DNA of 64,000 nt from Metabacillus malikii (GCF_030813355.1 NZ_JAUSUD010000009.1:62001-126000), one strand, 5' to 3'; shown: positions 18,925 to 28,686, numbered from the stretch's first letter. Notes: a model not told the origin generated them from the letters alone. Numbers and translations: made by a program.

Positions 18925-19060
18925 GATGCCCTAGCCCCTTCCATCTAATTGCTAACATAGTGTATGACAGTCGCCTAGATATTGTTAATAAAACGTTGCA
19001 TCCCATTGTATGCAGCTATAGGACTGAAAAGACGAATGAAAGAGTTAGTTTGAATTTATA

Positions 19061-19240
19061 AAAGGCTCTTCTCTAAAAGATTGTTGTTTTAAGCTCAATC
19101 TTTATCAAGGATTGGTTGGAGCGTAAATGTGAGACTTCTGCGGGATGTATGGAAAGGGGATACCCCGCAGAAAGTGTGTACTGTAAGAGGAGACCATCCC
19201 AAAGCCAACTAAGTATAAAGCAACAATGTTTATGAAAAGC
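19061..19240. repeat. Dispersed intergenic element, copy 2 (complete)
   Basis: 180 bp. One end reads AAGGCTCTTCTCTAAAAGAT (19062-) and the other AAAGCAACAATGTTTATGAA (up to about 19236), which is the complement of the opposite terminal type. Near the centre is a strong hairpin, TTCTGCGGG (19136-19144) with CCCGCAGAA (19164-19172). Lies between ytaF and mutM. Confidence 0.8.
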
Positions 19241-19267
19241 ATTATAAAATAAGTGACAATAAAAAAA

Positions 19268-19304
19268 GCAAAAAAGATGAGCAACAATTGAGTGTGCTCA
19301 TCTT
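19268..19304 (-). terminator. Terminator of polA-mutM
   Basis: Minus strand: AAGATGAGCA, 10-nt loop, TTGCTCATCTT, then TTTTGCTTTTTTT, 7 nt after the mutM stop. Confidence 0.85.
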
Positions 19305-19310
19305 ACCAAA

Positions 19311-20135
19311 TTATTTTTGACAGTTATGACAAAAATGTGTTCCTCTTCCTCCGACAACAGTTTTCGTCAGTGGTGTACCACATTTTTTACACGGTTCCTC
19401 AGTTCTTCCATATACGAAAAGCTGGAGTTGAAACATACCGATTTCTCCTTGCGAATTGACATAGGAACGTATTGTACTCCCACCCGCATCAACTGCCTCT
19501 TTAAGTGTCGCAATAATCTCATTATGCAATTTTTTATATTCATCTATTGTTAATTGACTCGCAATACGTTCTGGGTGAATCCCGGCCCGGAATAAGGCTT
19601 CATCTACATAAATATTGCCTAAGCCTACAACATTGGTTTGATCTAATAATGCAACTTTGATTTTCCTTGACGTTTTCTTTAAGCGGTTTTGTAAGTATTC
19701 AACCGTAAATTGATCTGAAAATGGCTCAGGTCCTAATTGGGAAAGCGGCAACTCGTTCTCCTCTTCACCTATTTTATATAGATGCATTGTGCCAAATTTT
19801 CGGACGTCGCGATAACGTAGCTCACTTCCATCTGTAAACGAAAAGATGACATGTGTATGCTTTTCAAGTTCTTCATCTGCTTGAAATAAGCCATACCTTC
19901 CTTCCATCCGTAGGTGGGAGACGAGTACGTAATCATCTAATATAAATTTTAAAAACTTTCCTCGCCGCTGTACGTCGTTAATTATTTGTCCTTTTAAAGC
20001 ATCTTGAAATTGTTCAATTTCGTGTGGTTTCTTAATTATTTTTGGCCAATATACACGTACAGATTGTATTTCTTTTCCTTTAGCAAGCTCTAGTAATGTT
20101 CGGCGCACCGTCTCAACTTCAGGTAATTCCGGCAT
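19311..20135 (-). CDS. mutM: Formamidopyrimidine-DNA glycosylase
   Basis: Base-excision repair enzyme with AP lyase activity that removes 8-oxoguanine and FapyG. 274 residues. The N-terminus MPELPEVETVRRTL gives the catalytic Pro2 and Glu3; the helix-two-turn-helix region is VVGLGNIYVDEALFRAGI; the C-terminal zinc finger has CKKCGTPL and THFCHNC. AGAAGGAAG precedes the ATG. 28 nt downstream of polA, the standard Bacillus pairing. Confidence 0.97.
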   Translation of the reverse strand: MPELPEVETVRRTLLELAKGKEIQSVRVYWPKIIKKPHEIEQFQDALKGQIINDVQRRGKFLKFILDDYVLVSHLRMEGRYGLFQADEELEKHTHVIFSFTDGSELRYRDVRKFGTMHLYKIGEEENELPLSQLGPEPFSDQFTVEYLQNRLKKTSRKIKVALLDQTNVVGLGNIYVDEALFRAGIHPERIASQLTIDEYKKLHNEIIATLKEAVDAGGSTIRSYVNSQGEIGMFQLQLFVYGRTEEPCKKCGTPLTKTVVGGRGTHFCHNCQK

Positions 20136-20163
20136 TTAATCACTTCCTTCTCCCTTCATTTCA

Positions 20164-22800
20164 TCACTTTGCATCATACCAAGAATCACCATAAGAATAA
20201 TCAACCTTTAATGGGACTTTTAATTGTACTGCGTTTTCCATCACTTCAGGGACGATTTTTTCTAAAATCTCAATCTCATCTTTAGGCGCTTCAAAAATCA
20301 GTTCATCATGAACTTGAAGTAGTAATTTTGTTTGAAGCTTCTCCGTTTTGAGTCGTGCAGCCATTTCAATCATAGCTTTCTTAATGATGTCCGCGGCACT
20401 CCCTTGTATTGGTGTATTCATCGCTGTTCTCTCTGCAAAGCTGCGCAGATTAAAATTACGGCTTGTAATTTCGGGAATATAACGTCGTCGTTGAAGTAAT
20501 GTTGTAACAAAACCTTTCTCACGGGCCTCAACAACAATATCATCCATATAATGTTGGACCCCGACAAACGATTCTAAATAACGCTTAATAAATTCCCCTG
20601 CTTCCTTACGTGTAATCCCCAAACTTTGTGATAGACCATAGTCACTTATTCCATACACAATTCCGAAGTTAACTGCTTTCGCCTGTCTTCTCATGTTCGA
20701 AGTTACTTCATCCGCTTCGACATGGAAAACATCCATGGCTGTCTTAGTATGAATATCCAGATCATTTTGGAATGCTTCAATTAAGTTCTCATCACCTGCA
20801 ATATGTGCAAGTACTCTCAGCTCAATTTGAGAATAATCTGCAGCAAAGATGACCCAGTCTTCCTTTGTTGGGACAAATGCTTGTCTAATTTTCTTTCCTT
20901 CTTCTAAACGGATTGGGATGTTTTGTAAATTCGGATCCGTTGAGCTCAAACGGCCAGTAGTTGTTAACACTTGATTAAATCTTGTATGAACACGATGTGT
21001 GTCGCCATGTACTACTTTAAGTAGACCTTCTATGTAAGTCGATTGCAGTTTTCCAAGCTGGCGGTAATTTAAAATTTCTTTAACAATTTCATGTTTATCC
21101 TCTAATTTTTCGAGGACATCGGCAGACGTTGAGTAACCTGTTTTTGTCTTTTTAACTACAGGTAATTGTAGCTTTTCAAATAGAATAACTCCAAGTTGTT
21201 TTGGAGAATTAATATTAAATGACTCTCCAGCATGCTCATAGATTTTACCTTCAAGTGTTGTTAATTGTTCTGCTAGCTCCTTACCCATTCGCTTTAAACG
21301 CTCAATATCTACTTTTATACCGGTTGCTTCCATTTCAGCAAGAATAACCGATAATGGCATTTCTAAATCATTAAATAAGGCAGATTGATCATTATCAGCT
21401 AACTGAATTTCTAGCTTTTCTTTTAAATCGAATATTGCTTGTCCTTTACGTACAAGGTGTTCACTTAATTCGTTTTCTTCCGGAATTGATCGTTTTGCCC
21501 CTTTTCCGTAAACAACCTCATCTGATTGCACGATTGTTAACCCATTTTTCTTCGCAACGCTTGCAACATCATCAAATGTTTCAGAAGGGTTCAATATATA
21601 AGCTGCAATAAGGACGTCAAACGTGCTGCCTCTTAGTTCGATTCCTTTCCAATGAAGAGCAACTGCTGTCTTCTTGCCGTCATATACAATTTTCTGTTTT
21701 GTTTCATCTTTTGCCCACTCTTTAAATGAAGGGGATGCTAAGGCAATATCGACCGGAATATAAAAGTTACCTCGTTCATTATGAATTGCGATTCCATGTA
21801 TATCTGCCTGATGATAACTTTCTTCAAGCACTTCTACATATAGTGCTGAATCGTCAGTTAAAATTTGCGACATTTTGTCTTCGTCTGTTACTTTTTCAAA
21901 GGTAATTTCTTCAACAGTTATTTCTTCCTTTGGCACATCTCCGCCGATTTTTTCGAGCAACGTATTGAAGCCAAGTTCTTTAAATATTTTCGTCACCTTT
22001 TCCACATCGAAACCTTCATAACCGATATCATCTACAGTTATTGTGATTGGTGCCTCGCAATCAATCGTTGCTAGTTCCTTACTCATAAGGGCTTGGTCAC
22101 GATTCTCTTCTAGTCTTTCCTTTAATTTTTTGCCACTAACTTTATCGATTGAACCTAGCACATCTTCTAATGTACCGAATTCCTTTAATAGCTTAATTGC
22201 TGTCTTTTCACCTACACCAGGAACACCAGGAATGTTATCGGATGAATCTCCCATTAATCCCTTCATATCGATAATTTGTTCAGGGGTTAGTCCATATTTT
22301 TCCTGAACAAATGATGGTGTATATGAATCGACATCTGTGATTCCTTTACGGGTAATATCAACGGTAACATTACTTGTGACAAGCTGTGTTAAATCTTTAT
22401 CACCAGAGATTACTTTTACTTCATAACCATCCTGTTCCGCTTGTTTTGATAGTGTTCCAATAATATCATCTGCTTCATAATTTTCTAATTCATAACGAGA
22501 AACTTGATAAGCATCTAAAAGCTCTCTAATAAAAGGGAATTGCTCTGATAATTCAGGCGGTGTTTTTTGTCTCCCACCTTTATATTCCTGAAACGTCTTG
22601 TGACGGAACGTTGTTTTTCCGGCATCAAATGCGACAAGTAAATGCGAAGGCTTTTCATCCTCTAGAATCTTCATAAGAATCATTGTGAAGCCGTAAACAG
22701 CATTCGTATGTACACCTTTATCATTGTTTAATAACGGTAAAGCAAAAAAGGCACGATATGCGATACTGTTTCCGTCTATTAATACAAGTTTTTTTGACAC
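20164..22800 (-). CDS. polA: DNA polymerase I
   Basis: Repair and Okazaki-fragment polymerase, 878 residues from GTG 22800 (MSKKLVLIDGNSIAYRAFF); AGGAGG lies 9 nt upstream and homology starts here. Domains: 5' nuclease (1 to about 290, VAFDAGKTTFRH, YEADDIIGTL, GDSSDNIPGVPGVGEKTA), degenerate 3'-5' exonuclease (about 300-470), and family A polymerase with DYSQIELRVLAHI, RRQAKAVNFGIVYGISDYG and LLQVHDELIFEAP. In the exonuclease domain the catalytic D-x-E is not visible (ALYVEVLEE occupies that region), as in other Bacillus PolA, so proofreading is probably absent. Leads mutM. Confidence 0.98.
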   Translation of the reverse strand: MSKKLVLIDGNSIAYRAFFALPLLNNDKGVHTNAVYGFTMILMKILEDEKPSHLLVAFDAGKTTFRHKTFQEYKGGRQKTPPELSEQFPFIRELLDAYQVSRYELENYEADDIIGTLSKQAEQDGYEVKVISGDKDLTQLVTSNVTVDITRKGITDVDSYTPSFVQEKYGLTPEQIIDMKGLMGDSSDNIPGVPGVGEKTAIKLLKEFGTLEDVLGSIDKVSGKKLKERLEENRDQALMSKELATIDCEAPITITVDDIGYEGFDVEKVTKIFKELGFNTLLEKIGGDVPKEEITVEEITFEKVTDEDKMSQILTDDSALYVEVLEESYHQADIHGIAIHNERGNFYIPVDIALASPSFKEWAKDETKQKIVYDGKKTAVALHWKGIELRGSTFDVLIAAYILNPSETFDDVASVAKKNGLTIVQSDEVVYGKGAKRSIPEENELSEHLVRKGQAIFDLKEKLEIQLADNDQSALFNDLEMPLSVILAEMEATGIKVDIERLKRMGKELAEQLTTLEGKIYEHAGESFNINSPKQLGVILFEKLQLPVVKKTKTGYSTSADVLEKLEDKHEIVKEILNYRQLGKLQSTYIEGLLKVVHGDTHRVHTRFNQVLTTTGRLSSTDPNLQNIPIRLEEGKKIRQAFVPTKEDWVIFAADYSQIELRVLAHIAGDENLIEAFQNDLDIHTKTAMDVFHVEADEVTSNMRRQAKAVNFGIVYGISDYGLSQSLGITRKEAGEFIKRYLESFVGVQHYMDDIVVEAREKGFVTTLLQRRRYIPEITSRNFNLRSFAERTAMNTPIQGSAADIIKKAMIEMAARLKTEKLQTKLLLQVHDELIFEAPKDEIEILEKIVPEVMENAVQLKVPLKVDYSYGDSWYDAK

Positions 22801-23016
22801 GATTATGTTCCTCCTGTTATTCAAATCGATGTTACGTTTATTTTCTGACAGAATAAAGCGTAAACGCCTTGTTCAACCCCCGTTAGTATTAGACGATTTA
22901 GAAGAGAAGACATCCTCTACCCTCTATTCTAAATGACTTATGCCACCTAGGATTAGGCGCTGGAGCTAGTTGTCTAGCGTTTAACCACAAGTTCAAGAAT
23001 TTTTATATCCTAAATA

Positions 23017-23072
23017 TAAAAAACCATTCTCCCTCTATCTTATCATGAGTAGAAATAGAAAGGAAAATGGTT
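23017..23072 (-). terminator. Terminator of hflK-hflC
   Basis: Minus strand: AACCATTTTCC, about 30-nt loop, GGGAGAATGGTT, then TTTTATA. It lies 22 nt after the hflC stop. Confidence 0.7.
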
Positions 23073-23094
23073 CATAAATTATATATATGTTGTG

Positions 23095-24021
23095 TTATTG
23101 TTCGCCCTTAAGCAATCGCGCATACGGTGAATCAAATGGAATGATGATAACCGTTTCTTCATCTAAAGTTTGTTTATAAGATTGTAATGTACGGTACATC
23201 TCGTAAAATTCCGGGTCTTTTGAATAGGTCGAATTGTAAAGCTTAGCAGCTTCACTTTCCCCTTGACTTCGAATTTCCTCTGCATCAGCTTCGGCTTTCG
23301 CTAACATTTCCTTTACTTCCCTGTCAGTATCAGCAATAATCCGATTTTTATCAGCATCCCCTTTTGATAAGTATCCTTGGGCTGTTGATTCACGTTCAGA
23401 TATCATTCTTGTAAAAACTGATTGCTCATTCTCTGCTGGTAAATCTGTACGTTTTATACGGACGTCGGTGACAACAATACCGTAATTGTCTTTTTCTAGT
23501 AAGTCATTTACTATGTCTGTTACTTGGTCATTCAAACTTCCTCTTGAAGACTTTTCATCATTGATTATCTCATCGTAATTTAAGCGTCCAAATTCCGATC
23601 GAACTGTCGAAAAGACGAATTCAGCCATTTTAGTCTCAGCATTTACAAGTGTTCTTGCATTGGAAATCATCTTTTGAGGGTCTTTAATTTTCCAAACAGC
23701 ATAGTTATCGATGATTAATCGTTTTTTATCCTTTGTATTAATTTCAGCCTCTTGAACATTGTACGTCATTTGGTATTTTGGTAATGTCGTAACAGATTGG
23801 ATAAACGGAATTTTCATTTTCAAACCTGGTTCATCGATAATACGGACAACTTCTCCAAATTGTCTAATAACTTTATATTCATTTTCTTTCACAATAAAGA
23901 GATTTGTAAGGACTGTAATTAGTAATATGATTGAAACGAGAAGAATGATGCCCAATCGTATATATCCCTTAAAGGAAAATGTTTTTTTCTCATCTAAATT
24001 TACAACGTTATCATTGCCCAT
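23095..24021 (-). CDS. hflC: HflC-like SPFH membrane protein
   Basis: Partner of HflK in a membrane complex that in proteobacteria surrounds FtsH and limits its proteolysis. About 308 residues: one N-terminal transmembrane helix (about 20-42, LGIILLVSIILLITVL), then an SPFH/band-7 domain (VIRQFGEVVRIIDEPGLKMK) and a coiled coil rich in Ala/Glu (KAEADAEEIRSQGESEAAKLY). Start taken as ATG 24021 with GGAAG upstream; a GTG at 24039 is in frame. It overlaps the hflK 3' end by 11 nt, indicating translational coupling. Confidence 0.9.
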   Translation of the reverse strand: MGNDNVVNLDEKKTFSFKGYIRLGIILLVSIILLITVLTNLFIVKENEYKVIRQFGEVVRIIDEPGLKMKIPFIQSVTTLPKYQMTYNVQEAEINTKDKKRLIIDNYAVWKIKDPQKMISNARTLVNAETKMAEFVFSTVRSEFGRLNYDEIINDEKSSRGSLNDQVTDIVNDLLEKDNYGIVVTDVRIKRTDLPAENEQSVFTRMISERESTAQGYLSKGDADKNRIIADTDREVKEMLAKAEADAEEIRSQGESEAAKLYNSTYSKDPEFYEMYRTLQSYKQTLDEETVIIIPFDSPYARLLKGEQ

Positions 24022-25003
24022 TTGTTTCACTTCCTTCACTATCAGCTGTGTTTTCTTCTGGAGGTACTACAGCCTTTGTAGCTTGTGAATCTTTAATAGG
24101 GAAATATTTCATTGTATTACCGTCGTCTTCCATAATATAAACTTCAGCATTAGGCAAAACTTGGTCGATTGTTTCTAAAAGCAGACGCGATTTTGTAATT
24201 TCTTTTGCATTGGCATATTCATTATAGATTGCATTAAATTGTGATATATCACCACGCGCCTCTTCAATACGTGCTGCTTTATCCCCTTGCGCTGCTGAGA
24301 TAATTGCATCCTTTTCACCTTTTGCCTCTTCAGTACGCTGGTTTCGATATTTATCTGCTTCATTTTTCCTTGTATTCATCGTTTCACGTGCATCAGTCAC
24401 ATTTGTGAATGCTGCTCTTACTTCTTCATTAGGTAAGTCAACATCTTGGAGCTTTACAGCTAATATAGAGATTCCAATATCATAGTTGTCAATAAGTGTC
24501 GTTAATAATTCCTGTACTTGCTTTTCAATTTCAACTTTACCTGATGTTAGCGCATCATCAATTGTTGAGCTTCCAATAATACTACGTAACGAAGCTGATG
24601 TTGCATCCTCTAATATTTCCTTTGGATTTTCTGCATTGAATAGGTATTTACCTGGCTCAGTAATTTTCCATTGGACAACCATATCAGCAAGAACGATATT
24701 TTCATCACCTGTAATCATTTTTGTTTCTTTTGGAAAATCCTTTACCTCACCGTCTTTATTCTCTTTATATCCAAATTGTAAACTAAATGTTTCCTTTGAA
24801 AGCACTTCAACCTTTTGGATAGGCCAAGGATATTTAAAATGTAATCCCGGTTCACTAATTCCTTCTTCCACCTCACCGAGAGTAATCATTACAGCCTGCT
24901 CTGACTCATCAACTGTGTACCATGACGTAAATGCAGCGATTGCTAAAATGACAATAAGAAAGATAAATCCGATTATTGCATATATTCTTTTGATGCTAAT
25001 CAT
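24011..25003 (-). CDS. hflK: HflK-like SPFH membrane protein
   Basis: First gene of the hflKC pair, about 330 residues from ATG 25003 (MISIKRIYAIIGFIFL) with GGGGGAAAAG upstream. One N-terminal membrane helix (about 5-28), SPFH domain (DESEQAVMITLGEVEEGISEPG), coiled coil (NEADKYRNQRTEEAKGEKD) and an acidic Pro/Glu/Ser C-terminal tail. The pair sits between phoR and polA, where B. subtilis has nothing comparable. The HflK-then-HflC order and overlap fit the FtsH-regulating complex; the target protease is inference. Confidence 0.9.
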   Translation of the reverse strand: MISIKRIYAIIGFIFLIVILAIAAFTSWYTVDESEQAVMITLGEVEEGISEPGLHFKYPWPIQKVEVLSKETFSLQFGYKENKDGEVKDFPKETKMITGDENIVLADMVVQWKITEPGKYLFNAENPKEILEDATSASLRSIIGSSTIDDALTSGKVEIEKQVQELLTTLIDNYDIGISILAVKLQDVDLPNEEVRAAFTNVTDARETMNTRKNEADKYRNQRTEEAKGEKDAIISAAQGDKAARIEEARGDISQFNAIYNEYANAKEITKSRLLLETIDQVLPNAEVYIMEDDGNTMKYFPIKDSQATKAVVPPEENTADSEGSETNGQ

Positions 25004-25157
25004 CTTTTCCCCCACTTTCTCCATTCATCTTTATTATCTCCTCTATTTCATACGGATGACGTATAAAAAGGTTCCCGATTTCTGATTGTTTTCCAACCAA
25101 GTATTTTGCAAAAATGTTTTATCTAATGTTTTGTTTCTTTCCTGTATCTTTGTCTTT

Positions 25158-25340
25158 CATCTAAAAGATTGTGGCTTTTTGGACTTATCTATTTAAGGGT
25201 TTGCTGGAGCTGATTGCGAGACTCTTGCAGATTGCTTGGGAGTGGGTGACGTGAGCAAGCGTTTGGCGCTGAGACGATTTAAAAGCTTAGGCTGCTTGCT
25301 CATCGACGTACAAGCTCAGATGGGCATCGACTATAGATTT
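25158..25340. repeat. Dispersed intergenic element, copy 3 (degenerate)
   Basis: Begins CTAAAAGATTGTGGCTTTTT (terminal type), then GGAGCTGATTGCGAGACTCT in the middle and GGCTGCTTGCTCATCGACGT (25292-25311), the latter shared with the copy at 48261. The second terminus is not clear. The rest of the 725-nt hflK-phoR gap holds two hairpins and no credible gene. Confidence 0.55.
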
Positions 25341-25365
25341 AGAATTCTTGATGAGCCGTAGAAGC

Positions 25366-25400
25366 AAAAAAAGGGACGAGAGCAGGTTTTGCTCTCGTCC
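25366..25400 (-). terminator. Strong hairpin downstream of phoR
   Basis: Minus strand: GGACGAGAGCA-AAACC-TGCTCTCGTCC then CTTTTTTT. A perfect 11-bp stem, 330 nt past phoR, on the minus strand only. Confidence 0.75.
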
Positions 25401-25626
25401 AAAAGATTGGCTCCTTGGATGAAGGGGTTTTCACTATGTATCATATCAACTGTATATTAAGATAGCATAAAGTCCATGTAAATTAATTGTAAAGTATGTC
25501 GAAAAGACACTCTTTTTCAAATACGTTGCTTATTTCTTCCATTATAACGAGAAGAGAGGCTTCCTTAGAGACAATAAATTCATTATCTAGATTGAAGAAG
25601 GACTCCCCACAGAATTAGCGCTGACA

Positions 25627-25652
25627 GCTGAAAGGCTTTTTTAAAAACCTTT
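25627..25652. repeat. Hairpin between phoR and its distal terminator
   Basis: CTGAAAGG then CTTTTTTAAAAA then CCTTTCAG. A compact 8-bp stem whose loop is itself A/T symmetric; possibly an mRNA 3' stabiliser or weak terminator for phoPR. Confidence 0.4.
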
Positions 25653-25728
25653 CAGTGTACGTGGAATTCGTAGAAAATCCTTCATAATCAATATCTTTGT
25701 TTAATGTTTCTTCAATACTCTTTTCCGA

Positions 25729-27486
25729 TTATTCAAGCTTATCATTGAGACTAACAATAAAACTTGTCCCTTCACCAAGTTTACTTTGTACATTGATTTG
25801 CCCTTTATGAGCTTCAACTAAATGCTTTACAATTGCCAAACCTAGTCCGGTCCCACCGGAATTACGGCTACGCGCTCGGTCTACACGATAGAATCGCTCG
25901 AATATGCGTGGAATTTCCTCTGTCTTAATGCCAATCCCATTATCTGATACTGTTATAACAACCGTTCCATCTTGTTTTTTTGCTTCGACATGAACAGCGC
26001 CATCTTTTGGTGTATACATTAAAGCATTATTAATTAAATTTATAAATATTTGCTTAATGCGATCAATATCTCCTTCAACGATTAAATCGTCATTTGCAAT
26101 TGAAAAGGTTAATAATATCTCTTTTTCTTTTGCCTTTGATTTTAGAATGATGTGAATATCCTCTAATATTTCCTTCAGATCACATTTTTGGATCGATAGT
26201 TTAAAGCCTTGCTGTTCGATTTTCGAAAGATCAAGCAAGTCTTGTACAAGTGTTTGCAAGCGGTCGCTTTCTTTTAAGATAATCGATAAAAAATATTCAG
26301 CCGTTTCGATATCATTTAATGCACCATCTAGTAGCGTCTCACTAAAGCCCTTTATCGATGTAATCGGCGTTTTTAACTCGTGCGAAACGTTGGCAACAAA
26401 GTCCTTTCTCATTTGTTCCAGCTTCTTTAGTTCTGTTATATCGTGGAAGACGAGGACGATTCCTTTCCACTCGTCATTTGTGCCAATAATAGGTGCACCA
26501 TATACTTCAAAATGTCTTATTTCAATCTGTAATGGCAACTGTAATTGTTTTCTTACCTTTACTTCTGTCATAAATATCTCTTCAACCAGGTCATTAATTT
26601 CTTGATGTGAAAAGGCATCATAGTAGAGTTGATAGAGAAATTTAGCGGATTCTACATTGAATAACTCTTTGTAAGCCCGATTGACAAGGTTAATATAACC
26701 TCTCCCATCAATTAGAATAAGGCCACTTCCCATGTTTTCTATTAATGTTTGAAGACGGTCCTGTTGCATCTCTTGAGCTCGTGTCATATCTTGTAAATTT
26801 CTAGCTAATATATTAATAGATTGACTTAACATACCAGTCTCATCAATATGTTCCTCATATGTACGGGCTTTATAATTTCCTTTAGCCAATTCCATTGCTA
26901 CCTTAGTTGCAGATTCAATCGGTCGCATATATTGACGTGTTATCCTTACTCCGATAAAAATGATAATAATAAACGCAATACTTAAACAAAGTGCTAATAA
27001 TCCCCACATCTTTCTTATCACTTCATTAAGTTCCTCAATTGACGAACTGACGAGGACCATACCTTTATATGTATCATTATCCATTACAGGTAAACTATAA
27101 TATGCCAACTTATGCTTTGAATCAGTTGTGTAATGTCCATTTGGCTTATTTTTCATAATCGGAAGAGAATTCGTCATGATATGTTGCTCATTCACTCCAG
27201 AAAATCTCCCTGAGGCATGGATTATTCGGTCTTTATCGTCAAGTACGATGATTTGTGATGTAAAGGATTCACTTATATTTGTAACAAGATTTGACGCTTC
27301 TTTTGCAGATAACCCTTTATCAAAAATTAACGTCCTTGCTAACTTGGTTTCTTGCTCTAGCATATTTTTATAAGAATTAATATAATAGCTTTGAAAAATT
27401 TGCCCTAGCAGCAACCCTAAACCTACTAACACTGAAATAATTAAAATTAGTAAACCAAATAATAAACGAGAGCGAAACTTACTCAT
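25729..27486 (-). CDS. phoR: Phosphate-starvation sensor histidine kinase PhoR
   Basis: Membrane kinase of the PhoPR system, 585 residues. TM1 about 7-30, extracytoplasmic sensor about 31-155, TM2 about 163-183, HAMP (RQYMRPIESATKVAMELAKG), PAS (about 240-345), HisKA with the phospho-acceptor His in FVANVSHELKTPITSIKGF, and HATPase with NALMYTP, DNGIGI and GGTGLGLAIVKH. It overlaps phoP by 8 nt with start ATG 27486. The large extracytoplasmic domain and the PAS agree with the B. subtilis PhoR layout. Confidence 0.95.
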   Translation of the reverse strand: MSKFRSRLLFGLLILIISVLVGLGLLLGQIFQSYYINSYKNMLEQETKLARTLIFDKGLSAKEASNLVTNISESFTSQIIVLDDKDRIIHASGRFSGVNEQHIMTNSLPIMKNKPNGHYTTDSKHKLAYYSLPVMDNDTYKGMVLVSSSIEELNEVIRKMWGLLALCLSIAFIIIIFIGVRITRQYMRPIESATKVAMELAKGNYKARTYEEHIDETGMLSQSINILARNLQDMTRAQEMQQDRLQTLIENMGSGLILIDGRGYINLVNRAYKELFNVESAKFLYQLYYDAFSHQEINDLVEEIFMTEVKVRKQLQLPLQIEIRHFEVYGAPIIGTNDEWKGIVLVFHDITELKKLEQMRKDFVANVSHELKTPITSIKGFSETLLDGALNDIETAEYFLSIILKESDRLQTLVQDLLDLSKIEQQGFKLSIQKCDLKEILEDIHIILKSKAKEKEILLTFSIANDDLIVEGDIDRIKQIFINLINNALMYTPKDGAVHVEAKKQDGTVVITVSDNGIGIKTEEIPRIFERFYRVDRARSRNSGGTGLGLAIVKHLVEAHKGQINVQSKLGEGTSFIVSLNDKLE

Positions 27487-28204
27487 CCATTTTAGGCTCC
27501 TCGAGCTTATATCCTAGTCCCCTAATTGTTTTTATATAAAGTGGCTTTTTTGTGTTACGTTCGATTTTCTCACGCAAATGACTTATATGCACATCGACAA
27601 TTCTAGTATCGCCTGCAAAGTCATAGTCCCAAACAGCACTTAATAGTTGGTCACGTGTGAGGACACGTCCTTTATGTTTAGCAAGATACACAAGTAGCTC
27701 AAACTCTTTCGGTGTTAAATCCAAACGTTCATTTATATAGTAAGCTTCATAGTGCTCAGGAAGTACCTTTAAATCCCCAATAATCATTTGTTCTGGATCT
27801 TCTGTTTCCTTATTCTCTACTTCTATTTGCTGTAAATGGATCGATCTTCTTAAAATCGCTTTAACTCTTGCAATGACTTCGCGAGGGCTAAATGGCTTTG
27901 TCATATAATCATCTGCTCCTAATTCAAGCCCTAACACTTTGTCAAACTCATCATCTTTAGCTGTTAGCATTAAGATTGGAACCATAATCTTTCGTTGACG
28001 AAGTTCCTTGCACACTTCGAGGCCATCCATTTTTGGAAGCATTAAATCTAGTACAATTAAATCAGGCTCTTCATTCAGACATTTCTGAATACCTTCTTCA
28101 CCATCCATTGCTGTTTGAACAAGATAACCTGATTTTTCCAAATTATATTGCAACAACGTTAAAATAGACTGCTCATCATCTACAACTAATATCCTCTTAC
28201 TCAT
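27479..28204 (-). CDS. phoP: Response regulator PhoP
   Basis: OmpR-type regulator of the Pho regulon, 241 residues from ATG 28204 (MSKRILVVDDEQ) with GGAGG 5-9 nt upstream; an in-frame TTG at 28216 overlaps that site. Receiver: D9/D10 acidic pocket, phospho-acceptor D53 in IVLDLMLPK, Lys in MTKPFSPREV. C-terminal winged helix: LDLTPKEFELLVYLAKHKG to TIRGLGYKLEE. Coupled to phoR by overlap. Confidence 0.97.
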   Translation of the reverse strand: MSKRILVVDDEQSILTLLQYNLEKSGYLVQTAMDGEEGIQKCLNEEPDLIVLDLMLPKMDGLEVCKELRQRKIMVPILMLTAKDDEFDKVLGLELGADDYMTKPFSPREVIARVKAILRRSIHLQQIEVENKETEDPEQMIIGDLKVLPEHYEAYYINERLDLTPKEFELLVYLAKHKGRVLTRDQLLSAVWDYDFAGDTRIVDVHISHLREKIERNTKKPLYIKTIRGLGYKLEEPKMDE

Positions 28205-28636
28205 AAAATCCTCCAACCATCATATTTCCCCTCAAACAATTATCCAAAGAATGCTTTTTTATATTTATTATATAGTGAAACTTACTTTTCGTGGGGTTTT
28301 TTCCAAGAAAAGTTTAGGTGGAGATATACTCCAACGTATAAATATATACGCCACATACCAGATTAATAGATTGTTATAGTAGCTATTCTTTTATCATATC
28401 GTTTAACTATCTATACTTCCAGTGTAATAATTGATATTTACCTGTTATATAAGCTAATGCCCGCTAAATAAAATGAAGAATGAATCGATTGGAAACTAGA
28501 AAAAGATGAAACAGGGCTTTCTATATATTATGTTTTGAAGCTGTTGATAAATCGTAGAGACAACCGGACCGAGGCAGCTGTATATTCATTACTCTTACTG
28601 CACGTAACACAGGTTCAGCTTCTCAAAAGCTTAAAA
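28205..28636. other. phoP upstream region
   Basis: About 430 nt, AT-rich, expected to hold the phoPR promoters. I could not choose one with confidence and saw no clear PHO box (TTAACA direct repeats). It includes a small inverted-end segment at 28533-28628. Confidence 0.4.
28533..28628. repeat. Short element with imperfect inverted ends
   Basis: TTTTGAAGCTG (28533-28543) faces CAGCTTCTCAAAA (28616-28628), its complement with a 2-nt indel. About 96 bp. It could be a tiny non-autonomous element or a long hairpin; only one copy seen here. Confidence 0.3.
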
Positions 28637-28663
28637 AACCCATGTTCTACTGAAAATGGGTTC
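28633..28663 (-). terminator. Terminator after the MaoC-like gene
   Basis: Minus strand: AACCCATTTTCAGTAGAACA then TGGGTTTTTTAAG; stem of 7 bp with T run, ending the mdh/MaoC transcript. Confidence 0.7.
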
Positions 28664-28686
28664 CTAGCTAGAAAATTTAAAAATTC

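Noticed and set aside
19105-19287. 60-aa hydrophobic minus-strand frame
   Set aside because: Lies in dispersed element copy 2 and its flank; hydrophobicity comes from AT-rich sequence.
24486-25085. 199-aa plus-strand frame
   Set aside because: Antisense to hflK; composition is the mirror of the coiled-coil gene and it has no matching family.
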